Shown here: one piece after another, positions 46,925 through 54,109 of the stretch
Position numbering within the stretch: the stretch's first letter is position 1
Layout: each line of letters begins with the position of its first letter
Assembly: GCF_001311375.1 (NCBI RefSeq)
Contig: NZ_BBAS01000003.1
Span: forward strand, 54,012-118,011
Source of the DNA: Limosilactobacillus equigenerosi DSM 18793 = JCM 14505
Lineage (GTDB): Bacteria > Bacillota > Bacilli > Lactobacillales > Lactobacillaceae
Direction: 5' to 3'
DNA: 64,000 nt
Position numbers and translations under genes: made by a program
Notes under the pieces: model-generated
Databases searched by the model: none
What the model was told of the DNA's origin: nothing
Seen by the model: the letters and a program-made list of their open reading frames with translations, nothing else

Positions 46925-48744
46925 TTAATTTCCAAGGAGTTCTCGGGCTGAGCGAGCACGTAAGGCCCATAAAATTGAAACGGTATCAATTACTTCTTGG
47001 CATAGGGCGCCGATAATTGCGGGAATGACGCCAAACGCAGCAATCACCATTAAAACGAGACAAATGCCGAGTCCAATTAAAACGGCTTGTTTAGCAACGC
47101 GCATCGTGGCTTGGGCAATCGTGACCGCCGTGGCGACTTTGGCGAGGTCATCTTTTAAAATGACTAAGTCAGCTGATTCACTGGCGGCGGATGATCCATG
47201 GGCTCCCATCGCAATCCCGACGTCCGCCGTTGCTAAACTTGGGGCGTCATTAACCCCATCCCCGACCATAACAGCGGGTCGTTGGGCCGGCGTGAGGCTT
47301 GCTAAGGCGGCAATTTTGGCTTCCGGTAATAATTCGGCCCGGACATCATTAATGCCGACCAGCTCAGCGACCCGGTTGCCGTGGCAGTTTGATCACCAGA
47401 CAACATCATCAGTTTGGTGACGCCGTGTTGTTGCAATGATTGCATCGTCAGGGCAGCTTCGGGGCGGATTTGATCTTGGAATGTAATCCGGCCGAGATAT
47501 TGCTCGCCTTGGCGGACATAGATGGCGGTGTACTTTGTCGGGGCCACGACTTGGTCGCCGAGAATGAACTTACGCTTACCGACCTGCACTAATTGACCGT
47601 TGAGCGTGGCTTGAACCCCATTGGCGGTGATTTCTTGGACATCATTCACGGGGAGTAGGGGTACATCGTTAGCTTGCGCATAGTCAACTAGTGATCGCGC
47701 CAGCACGTGATTAGAATGTTGCTCGACACTGGCCGCTAATTGGAGTAACTGCTGTTCATCAACGCCGGCTACTGGGGTGATGGCATCAACGGATAAGTGA
47801 CCGTTAGTAATCGTTCCCGTTTTATCAAAGGCTACCGTCTTGGCGCGGGCGAGTTTTTCAATCACATCCCCCGTTTTGACGACAATCCCATTGCGTGAAG
47901 CTCGGCTCATCCCAGACACTAAGGCCACCGGGGCGGCTAAAATTAATGGACATGGTGAGGCCACCACCATGACTTCCGCAAATCGTTGCGGACTTTTAGC
48001 AACTAAGGCCGCAACGAACGCCAAAAGTACCGCTACAATCGTAAACGGCACGGCATAGCGGTCCGCTAATCGCACAAAGTGAGCGGGCGTGTTTTTGGCG
48101 TGTTGGACTAACTTCACTAATTGTTGGAATTGACTGTCAACGGCTAATTGGGTCGCTTGCATCGTAATGGCATGGTCACCATTAACCGAACCTGACATTA
48201 ATGGAGCTTGGGGCTGCTTTGGTTGCGGTCGTGCTTCTCCCGTTAACGATGATTCATCAACGGTTGAGGTACCGCTAATGACCATCCCATCGACGGGGAC
48301 GACTTCGCCCGGCTTAATTAGTAATTGATCACCAACCGCCACTTCATTAACCGTAATCGTGGTGATTTGATCTCCGGTTATCCGGTAGGCGACTTGCGGC
48401 GAATTATCTAAGAGCGCTTTTAATTCGGTGTTAGCTTTGTTGGTGGCGTAATCCTCGAGGGCATCACCACCAACGAGCATAATTAAGATGATTAAGGCGG
48501 CCCAATGTTCCCCCACGGCCAGCGTGGAAACAATTGCTAAAATAGCCAATAAATCAACGCCGTATTGGCCGTGGCGGATGGTTTGGATCATTTCGGCTAA
48601 CATCACCAGCACAAAGTACGCTCCCATAATGGTGATGATTATTTGGGCCCCTAAACTGGAACCGTAGATAAATTGAACGAACAAACTAATCACCGCCACG
48701 CAGGCAATGATCATGAGAATATGTTTGTGTGACATTTTTATCAT
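46925..48744 (-). CDS. Heavy-metal translocating P1B-type ATPase (one frameshift)
   Basis: About 606 aa, without an N-terminal metal-binding domain. The translocation helix has SPC (VVASPCPLILAAPVAL), the feature of the P1B-4 subgroup that exports Co, Zn or Fe. TGEA, DKTGTIT (phosphorylated Asp) and GDGVNDAPSLATADVGIAMG are intact. The usual HP dipeptide of the nucleotide domain reads HV (SNHVLAR). The frame breaks near 47370. GAGGAGG lies 9 bases before the ATG. Flanked by two candidate small RNAs on the same strand. Confidence 0.87.
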
Positions 48745-48888
48745 CGTACCCGACCTCCTCTTTACCTTAATTATACGCTGATATAGCTAAGAAAATATAA
48801 GGAATGCTTTAAGAAAGCGATAGGAATGGTTATAGTATAATTAACTCATAAGCAAGTGTGACCGCATTTTCGGTGAACCAAAGGCATA

Positions 48889-49022
48889 ATAAAACCCCAC
48901 CGCCAAGTAAATTGACAGTGGGGAAAGGGAGTTAACCAGTCGCCATTGGGAGGAGAGAGGAGCGCGACTGGTAATTCTTGGTTGGAGTTTGTCGAACCTT
49001 AAAGGTGGTTTCCTTTAAGGTT
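48889..49022 (-). ncRNA. Candidate CU-rich small RNA B
   Basis: A minus-strand promoter TTGGTT (49056-49051) - 16 bases - TATAGT (49034-49029) precedes: hairpin AACCTTAAAGG/CCTTTAAGGTT (starting at the predicted +1), hairpin TTACCAGTCGC/GCGACTGGTTAA whose large loop reads CTCCTCTCTCCTCCC, and terminator CCCCAC/GTGGGG with Ts. The loop contains two anti-ribosome-binding-site words (CTCC). It lies upstream of the P-type ATPase gene on the same strand, ended by its own terminator. No ORF inside. Confidence 0.65.
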
Positions 49023-49080
49023 AGCTATACTATACGCCCTTTAAATTAAAAACCAAATTATTTTATCAAGCGCAGATTGA

Positions 49081-49109
49081 TTGACAATAAGTAAGTAATC
49101 AAGTAAGAT
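49081..49109 (+). promoter_or_regulatory. Promoter of the cystine transporter leader
   Basis: TTGACA (49081-49086) and TAAGAT (49104-49109) are 17 bases apart. Confidence 0.75.
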
Positions 49110-49139
49110 TTAAACCATACTAAAAGTTAGGAGAACGAA

Positions 49140-49211
49140 ATGATGAACCAAACAATACGCCAATCAATGATGTGTTGTTGCGGATCGCACCTCATGCGAC
49201 CCGGTTTTTAA
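49140..49211 (+). CDS. Second cysteine-rich leader peptide (attenuation)
   Basis: A 23-aa ORF contains MMCCCGSH with three consecutive Cys codons (TGT TGT TGC, 49173-49181). GGAG lies 6 bases before the ATG. Like the peptide at 4782-4841 it also opens with MMN. It stands between a promoter and a terminator ahead of a three-gene cystine-type ABC importer. Confidence 0.78.
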   Translation: MMNQTIRQSMMCCCGSHLMRPGF

Positions 49212-49220
49212 GGTGTTCAA

Positions 49221-49297
49221 TCATCATGTTCGCTTAATGAATAACGGGTAAATGATGAGGTGTTAAATCAAGTTGTTCTTGGTTTGGCACCTTTTTT
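49221..49297 (+). terminator. Attenuator before the cystine-type ABC importer
   Basis: The terminator pairs AGGTGTTAAATCAAG (49258-49272) with CTTGGTTTGGCACCT (49278-49292), all 15 pairs good when G-U is allowed, followed by six Ts. TCATCAT (49221-49227), 10 bases after the leader stop, can pair with ATGATGA (49252-49258) at the foot of the terminator. A ribosome at the leader stop would block it; one stalled at the Cys codons would free it. Confidence 0.75.
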
Positions 49298-49331
49298 GGT
49301 ACTCGCAGATAGAAAGGATTTGATTATTTAA

Positions 49332-50027
49332 ATGTGGGAAACAATTACGGATGCCGTCCCGCAACTCTTAGCGGCCGGCTTTAAATACACGATTCCCTTA
49401 GCCATTGTCTCATTTTTCTTTGGTCTCATCTTAGCGCTCATCACGGCCTTGATTCGGATGTCGAAACAAGGTGGGGTACTGATGGTGGTGCGCTGGCTGT
49501 TCAGCTTTTATGTCTGGCTTTTCCGGTCAACGCCTTTGCTGGTCCAATTATTCATCGTCTTCTTTGGGTTACCATACTTAAAGATTAAGGGAATCGCCCC
49601 GGATGGGATTAAGCTGGAACCATTTTTCGCTGGGGTGTTAACGTTCTCACTCAACACGGGGGCTTATGCGTCCGAAACTTTGCGGAGTGCAATTAGTTCG
49701 GTCCCTAAAGAACAATGGGAAGCCGGCGCCGCTATTGGGATGACCCAAACGCAAGTCTTTCGGCGGATTATTTTACCGCAAGCGTTGCGGGTTGCCGTGC
49801 CACCACTGTCCAATGAGTTCATTAGTTTGGTGAAGGATACCTCATTAGCCGCTTCAATTACGATTATCGAAATGTTTAACGTTTCCCAACAAATTGCGGC
49901 GGAAAATTACCAACCATTATTAATGTACAGTATTGTAGCGTTGATTTATGCCGTGTTTACAACCGTCTTATCGTACTTACAAAGTTACTTAGAACGGGTG
50001 TTAAACCGGCAAATGAATGTGAACTAG
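49332..50027 (+). CDS. Cystine-type amino acid ABC transporter permease
   Basis: A 231-aa HisM/TcyL-type permease with about five helices. The LFRSTPLLVQLFIVFFGLPYL segment and the cytoplasmic EAA-type loop EAGAAIGMTQTQVFRRIILPQALRVA are diagnostic of polar amino acid importers. First structural gene after the Cys-codon attenuator, hence cystine or cysteine as probable cargo. AGAAAGGA lies before the ATG. Confidence 0.87.
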   Translation: MWETITDAVPQLLAAGFKYTIPLAIVSFFFGLILALITALIRMSKQGGVLMVVRWLFSFYVWLFRSTPLLVQLFIVFFGLPYLKIKGIAPDGIKLEPFFAGVLTFSLNTGAYASETLRSAISSVPKEQWEAGAAIGMTQTQVFRRIILPQALRVAVPPLSNEFISLVKDTSLAASITIIEMFNVSQQIAAENYQPLLMYSIVALIYAVFTTVLSYLQSYLERVLNRQMNVN

Positions 50028-50036
50028 GAGGATTTA

Positions 50037-50787
50037 ATGATGCAAGTGAAGCACTTAAATAAAGCCTATGGCAACAAGCAAGTCCTCAAAGATGTGTCGG
50101 TTGAGTTTCCAGCCGGGCAAACGACGGTCTTAATTGGCCCCTCCGGATCAGGAAAGTCGACGATTTTGCGGTCATTAAACTTATTAGTCACCCCAGATAA
50201 TGGGACGTTTGATTTTAATGATCATCACGTTGATTTTAGTCAACCAATTAGCCGCAAAGAAATGCTGGAGATTCGCAAAGATACTGGGATGGTCTTTCAG
50301 GAATACAATCTCTTCCCGAATAAGACGGTGCTCGGCAATGTCATCGAAGGCCCAACCCAAGTCTTGAAGCAGGATAAGGCGACAGCGATTAAAAACGCGC
50401 ACGAATGGCTCAAAAAAAGTTGGTTTGGATGACAAAGCCAATGCCTACCCGAATGAATTATCCGGGGGCCAAGCCCAACGGGTCGCGATTGCCCGGGCGA
50501 TGGCGATGGAACCGGAATACTTGTTACTGGACGAACCAACCAGTGCCTTGGATCCCGAATTAGAATTGAGTGTCTTGAAGGTCTTATTAGCCTTGGCCAA
50601 GGAACAGCAATCCATGGTCATCGTCACGCACAATATGATGTTTGCGCAAAAGGTGGCCGATAAGATTGTCTTTGTTGAAGACGGGGAAATCCTTTATGAT
50701 GGGGAGGCCCAAGCATTCTTTGACCGGGAAAACCAAACGCCGCGGATGCGGCAGTTTATTGATTCAATTATGATGGCCGATTTATAG
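50037..50787 (+). CDS. Cystine-type amino acid ABC transporter ATPase (one frameshift)
   Basis: About 249 aa. Walker [12 protein letters not shown]-loop [10 protein letters not shown], signature [16 protein letters not shown], Walker [14 protein letters not shown] and H-loop VTHNMMFA are present, as in GlnQ/TcyN. The frame breaks in the A-run near 50413. AGGAGG precedes the start; only 9 bases separate it from the permease gene. Confidence 0.9.
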
Positions 50788-50806
50788 CAGATTAAGGAGT
50801 AATACA

Positions 50807-51590
50807 ATGAAGTTTTGGAAGAAGTTATCAGTGAGTTTAGCAGTAGCTGCTTTAGGAATTAGCGCGGTGGCCCCCAGTGTGAGCGCCGCCAGCGTGAACA
50901 GTGAATTGAAGAATAAGGGTGAATTAACGATTGGGTTAGAAGGAACCTACGCCCCATTCTCCTACCGCAAAGACGGGAAGTTAACCGGGTTTGAAGTTGA
51001 ATTAGGGAAGGCCGTCGCCAAGAAGATGGCTTAAAGGCCAAGTTTGTCCCAACCAAGTGGGATTCCTTGATTGCCGGCCTTGGTTCTGGCAAGTTTGACG
51101 TGGTCATGAATGACATTACGCCAACCCCACAACGGGCTAAGCAATACAACTACTCCGAACCATACATTCAATCCCACTACGTTTTAATTATGAAGGATAA
51201 CGCTAACTTCACGTCAATCAAGGATGTCAAGGGCAAGAAGGTTGCAGCCGGGACTGGCACGGATAACGAAAAGATCGCCAAGAAGTTCGGCGCTAAGACG
51301 GTCCCAGCCGCTGACTTTGCGAGTGGGTTAGACTTAGTCCGCCAAGGTCGGGTCCAAGCCGAAGTTAACTCGAAGGAAGCTTGGAGCATTTATGCTAAGA
51401 AGCATGACACCAAGGCTTAAAGATGATTGACATTTCTGACGATCAAAAGCCAGCCCCAATTTCAGCGATGTTTAATAAGAAGACGCCAGCCATTGAAAGT
51501 GCCTACAACAAGGCCTTGAAGGAAGTGCAAGCGGATGGCACGGTGAAGAAGTTATCTGAAAAGTACTTCGGCACTGATATTACGGAATAA
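50807..51590 (+). CDS. Cystine-type ABC transporter solute-binding protein (two frameshifts)
   Basis: About 260 aa of the amino-acid-binding family 3: KGELTIGLEGTYAPFSYRK, WDSLIAGLGSGKFDVVMNDITPTPQRA and GTGTDNEKIAKKFG. The N-terminus is a Sec signal peptide ending VAPSVSAAS with no lipobox cysteine, so it is not a lipoprotein. The cystine-binding BspA of Limosilactobacillus fermentum is likewise a non-lipoprotein held by charge. The frame breaks near 51032 and 51418. Last gene of the operon, followed by a terminator. Confidence 0.87.
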
Positions 51591-51603
51591 TAGATAAATT
51601 AAT

Positions 51604-51651
51604 AATCAGCCTCAATTACGCATTGAATTGCGGAGTTGAGGCTGATTTTTT
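51604..51651 (+). terminator. Terminator of the cystine-type transporter operon
   Basis: AATCAGCCTCAA pairs with TTGAGGCTGATT, followed by six Ts. Confidence 0.88.
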
Positions 51652-51693
51652 GATTGTTAGATTTAAAATGGTAGAAAATAGTGAGGTGATAGA

Positions 51694-51852
51694 ATGGTTA
51701 CCGAAAATAAACAGTTAGCCAAGTTAAAGAAGCACCCGAATCGCAAGCAAGTAAATGTCAAGCATAGTAAGATTCGTCAGGAAGTCGAAACGGCGATGGT
51801 AAAAGTATTTATGGATAACCGCGAATTAATGGACCGCCTTGAAAATAAATAA
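51694..51852 (+). CDS. Small basic protein of unknown function
   Basis: A 52-codon ORF starting MVTENKQLAKLKKHPNRKQV and rich in lysine and arginine. GTGAGGTGATAG gives a ribosome site 7 bases before the ATG. A hairpin (AACCCTCC/GGAGGGTT, 51851-51889) follows at once. No family recognised. Confidence 0.5.
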   Translation: MVTENKQLAKLKKHPNRKQVNVKHSKIRQEVETAMVKVFMDNRELMDRLENK

Positions 51853-51928
51853 CCCTCCATAATAACCAGTGAATATATTACGGAGGGTTACTGCTGTATC
51901 TGTTTATAGCAAATTCTTATTTCGCTAA

Positions 51929-51973
51929 AAACAAAAGGCCCCAAATCTGCATTCACAGACTGAGGCCATTTTG
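51929..51973 (-). terminator. Terminator after the PH-like gene
   Basis: On the minus strand GGCCTCA-CTG pairs with CAG-TTGGGGCC, followed by TTTTGTTTTT. Confidence 0.75.
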
Positions 51974-52333
51974 TTAAGCTTGCGAACTAATCGCGATATT
52001 AATTTGATCAACCAACTTCCTGGCATCGTCAATCCCAAGCACGAGTTGATCATAGTCGTCATTTGTGAGTTGAATCACCACCGGCGTTGACGTATGTTTG
52101 AGATTGTAAAACGTCTTGCGTCCGTCATGATGAAAGGTCCCGGCCGTGTAGCCAGGCACATTCGTCCCCGGCGCGCGGAGCCCTTTAAATTCTTGCAAAA
52201 TCTCCGGATCAATGGTCGCCCCCATGACGTGGGAGAGGGGAATGGTGAGCTGCTTTTTCAAGGCCCACAATTTATCTAGGCCTTGGGGGATAATGATTAA
52301 GGCATCAGGGGTTAAGGTAACTTTGTTTTCCAT
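51974..52333 (-). CDS. Small conserved protein, possible bacterial PH-like fold
   Basis: A 119-aa soluble protein: VTLTPDALIIIPQG, LTIPLSHVMGATIDPEI, GTNVPGYTAGTFHHDGRKTFYNL and a C-terminal helix. The strand pattern resembles bacterial PH-domain proteins, but this is by eye. It follows the TetR-like gene by 3 bases in one operon, so that regulator probably controls it. Confidence 0.6.
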   Translation of the reverse strand: MENKVTLTPDALIIIPQGLDKLWALKKQLTIPLSHVMGATIDPEILQEFKGLRAPGTNVPGYTAGTFHHDGRKTFYNLKHTSTPVVIQLTNDDYDQLVLGIDDARKLVDQINIAISSQA

Positions 52334-52336
52334 GAT

Positions 52337-52695
52337 TTATTCCTCCGTTAAATGGGCACGGTGCAACAGGGCAGTGGTGAGGAGAGCGTCCCAGTTCGGC
52401 TGGTTTGTTAACCAGGCTTGGAGCCGGGCGTTAATTTCGGGATCGCGCCAGCTTAATTCGGTCATCGCAATTAGGATTAGTTGATCAGCGGTCGGTGAAG
52501 TTGTTTTTAAAGCCGCTTGGAGCGCGGCCATAAACAGCCCGCGTTTACTGCCAAAGGTGGTGTACAGGCTACCGCGGAGAATCCCAGTGGCAGTTACGAA
52601 ATCATCAATTGACGCGCTTCATAGCCATGCGCGATAAAGACGGCTTGAATTTGATTCATCGCCGTCGTGAGATCAAATTGTTTCTTGCGTCCCAT
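52337..52695 (-). CDS. Short TetR family regulator (one frameshift)
   Basis: About 119 aa when joined: MGRKKQFDLTTAMNQIQAVF, then across the break near 52618 the recognition region ASIDDFVTATGILRGSLYTTFGSKRGLFMAAL, a TetR helix-turn-helix. The ligand domain is unusually short (about 65 residues). A promoter TTGACT/TATACT lies at 52744-52717. It probably represses itself and the downstream PH-like gene. Confidence 0.75.
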
Positions 52696-52716
52696 TGAAA
52701 TCCCTCCTTTGACCTG

Positions 52717-52744
52717 AGTATATTATTTTTGAATGATTAGTCAA
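52717..52744 (-). promoter_or_regulatory. Promoter of the short tetR gene
   Basis: On the minus strand TTGACT (52744-52739) and TATACT (52722-52717) are 16 bases apart. Confidence 0.65.
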
Positions 52745-52798
52745 GAAAACGGTTTATTTTGTTCGTTATTAATCATCAGTTGCGTTAAAATAAGGGTG

Positions 52799-52955
52799 CG
52801 GTCGTGGTAAAATGCTGGATCGAGTCAAACCTCTTTTCTTAATTGATGACTAGCCACGACCGGATCTTCCTTTTTTGATACCTTTTACAGTATTTGATTC
52901 AGCATTACCTATCTGAAGCAAGTTAGCGGTGAGCTGGCTTGCTTTTTTGGTGAGG
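52799..52955 (+). ncRNA. Structured leader or small RNA upstream of an unknown gene
   Basis: CGGTCGTGG pairs with CCACGACCG across about 50 bases, then GCAAGTTAGC/GCTGGCTTGC forms a terminator with six Ts at the end. The same terminator sequence (GCAAGTTAGC...GCTGACTTG) recurs at about 53839-53870. It may be an attenuating leader for the next gene or a small RNA. No promoter was assigned. Confidence 0.4.
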
Positions 52956-52982
52956 GCAAGCGATTGATGGGAGGAATCTTGA

Positions 52983-53630
52983 ATGGAAATTATGAGTAAA
53001 CCCGCATTACGGGAGATTGTTGCGGTCAAGCAACTGGAATTTGCGAGTGAAATTTTAACGACAACTGGAGAGACCTTGCGGATTGAGGAACGGGCACACC
53101 AATATTTGGCCCGGCGCTTAACCGGACCAAAACTCTGGCAACGTCAATTAAAGGCGATTGAACAAGTGGTGCGTGAGCAAGCGCCCCGGCGCAACCTCGC
53201 CTTTGGCTTCGTAGGGCAACAGGTCCAGTTTGTCCCAGCGGCAGGGCTGACGTCACCAACAGTCGTCTATTATGCCAATCATTATCTAAAACAAGTCCAC
53301 CCGGATCGGCGAGGCACGCGCTTAGAAATGGTCGATGGCTTACCAGATTTAATCGTGAACGAACCGGTGGCCAAGGTGCAACGGTATCAAGTGGCCAACG
53401 ACAAAGTTAAATTAATGTTGGATGCCGTTAGTCAACAATACCAACTGGCCGGGGGCGGCACGATTGCGGACGATGATCAAATCAATTACCGCGAACGGCA
53501 ACGGATTTGTGACCAAGTTGATCAAATGATGATGGTACAGTTGGCCAACGAAGTACATGAGTTGTTGTACGATGAACCGTTGGCGCCGGATCAGGTCGAG
53601 TTGGTGAAGAGGAAGTATGGGAAATATTAG
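52983..53630 (+). CDS. Unknown protein, 215 aa
   Basis: A soluble, helix-rich protein (MEIMSKPALREIVAVKQLEF ... QYLARRLTGPKLW ... VNEPVAKVQRYQVANDKVKL). Core-genome base composition. GGGAGG lies 9 bases before the ATG. No family recognised. It is the last core-like gene before the AT-rich defence island. Confidence 0.6.
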   Translation: MEIMSKPALREIVAVKQLEFASEILTTTGETLRIEERAHQYLARRLTGPKLWQRQLKAIEQVVREQAPRRNLAFGFVGQQVQFVPAAGLTSPTVVYYANHYLKQVHPDRRGTRLEMVDGLPDLIVNEPVAKVQRYQVANDKVKLMLDAVSQQYQLAGGGTIADDDQINYRERQRICDQVDQMMMVQLANEVHELLYDEPLAPDQVELVKRKYGKY

Positions 53631-53655
53631 TAAAAATTAAATTAATTAATTTGCG

Positions 53656-53689
53656 GACGAAATTTGTCTTTCTATGACGATAATATAGA
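53656..53689 (+). promoter_or_regulatory. Operator-promoter copy 1 of the defence island
   Basis: GACGAAATTTGTC (53656-53668) is a near-palindrome closely matching GACAAAATTTGTC (53890) and GACATAATTTGTC (60315). In all three a TTGTC(T/G) -35-like box overlaps the right half, with AT-rich -10 candidates about 16 bases on. Confidence 0.55.
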
Positions 53690-53872
53690 GACATCGTAAA
53701 GGAAGGACTGAATAATTTATTTTTATTATCCTAGGATTACCATTGAATGTTAATTTGCTTGGTGCCACCTAGTTGATGTGTTCTTGTTTACAATTTACGA
53801 ATTTATACTCAATTCAGTATTTTTCTTTGCGGTGGCAAGTTAGCAATATGCTGACTTGTTTTTTTTAAATTA
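53690..53872 (+). ncRNA. Candidate small RNA between operator copies 1 and 2
   Basis: The stretch has no ORF of size. TGCCACC (about 53760) can pair with GGTGGCA (about 53834), and GCAAGTTAGC/GCTGACTTG with eight Ts forms a terminator at about 53839-53872. Together with operator-promoter 1 this would be an RNA of about 180 bases under the same control as the defence operons. The rest of 53631-54109 holds only promoter-like AT-rich DNA. Confidence 0.4.
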
Positions 53873-53889
53873 AATAATATATAAGTTAG

Positions 53890-53925
53890 GACAAAATTTG
53901 TCGGTTATATTAAATAATATATAAA
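53890..53925 (+). promoter_or_regulatory. Operator-promoter copy 2 (helicase-methylase operon)
   Basis: GACAAAATTTGTC (53890-53902) overlaps a TTGTCG -35-like box (53898-53903); TATAAA (53920-53925) is 16 bases on. A 17-base AT repeat (ATTAAATAATATATAA) occurs on both sides of the operator. Confidence 0.6.
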
Positions 53926-54109
53926 TCGTAAAGTGAAATAATAATTATTAACTTACTTCACTTTACGGGTCATGACGGCTTGATTTATATTACTAAGTAA
54001 ATAATTAGTATTAAATTTTGAAATACTAAAAAAATTCTTGAGTTCATGGTGATTCAAGAAATAATCAGAGTAAAATAATAGTTAAATACTAAATTGTAGG
54101 AGATGAATA

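Noticed and set aside
52830..52875. 13-residue ORF (MLDRVKPLFLIDD) as a third kind of leader peptide
   Set aside because: No convincing ribosome site and no run of one amino acid codon.
53868..53924. AT-rich direct repeats as a replication origin
   Set aside because: Only two copies of a low-complexity repeat, no DnaA boxes and no replication gene; promoter DNA explains it better.
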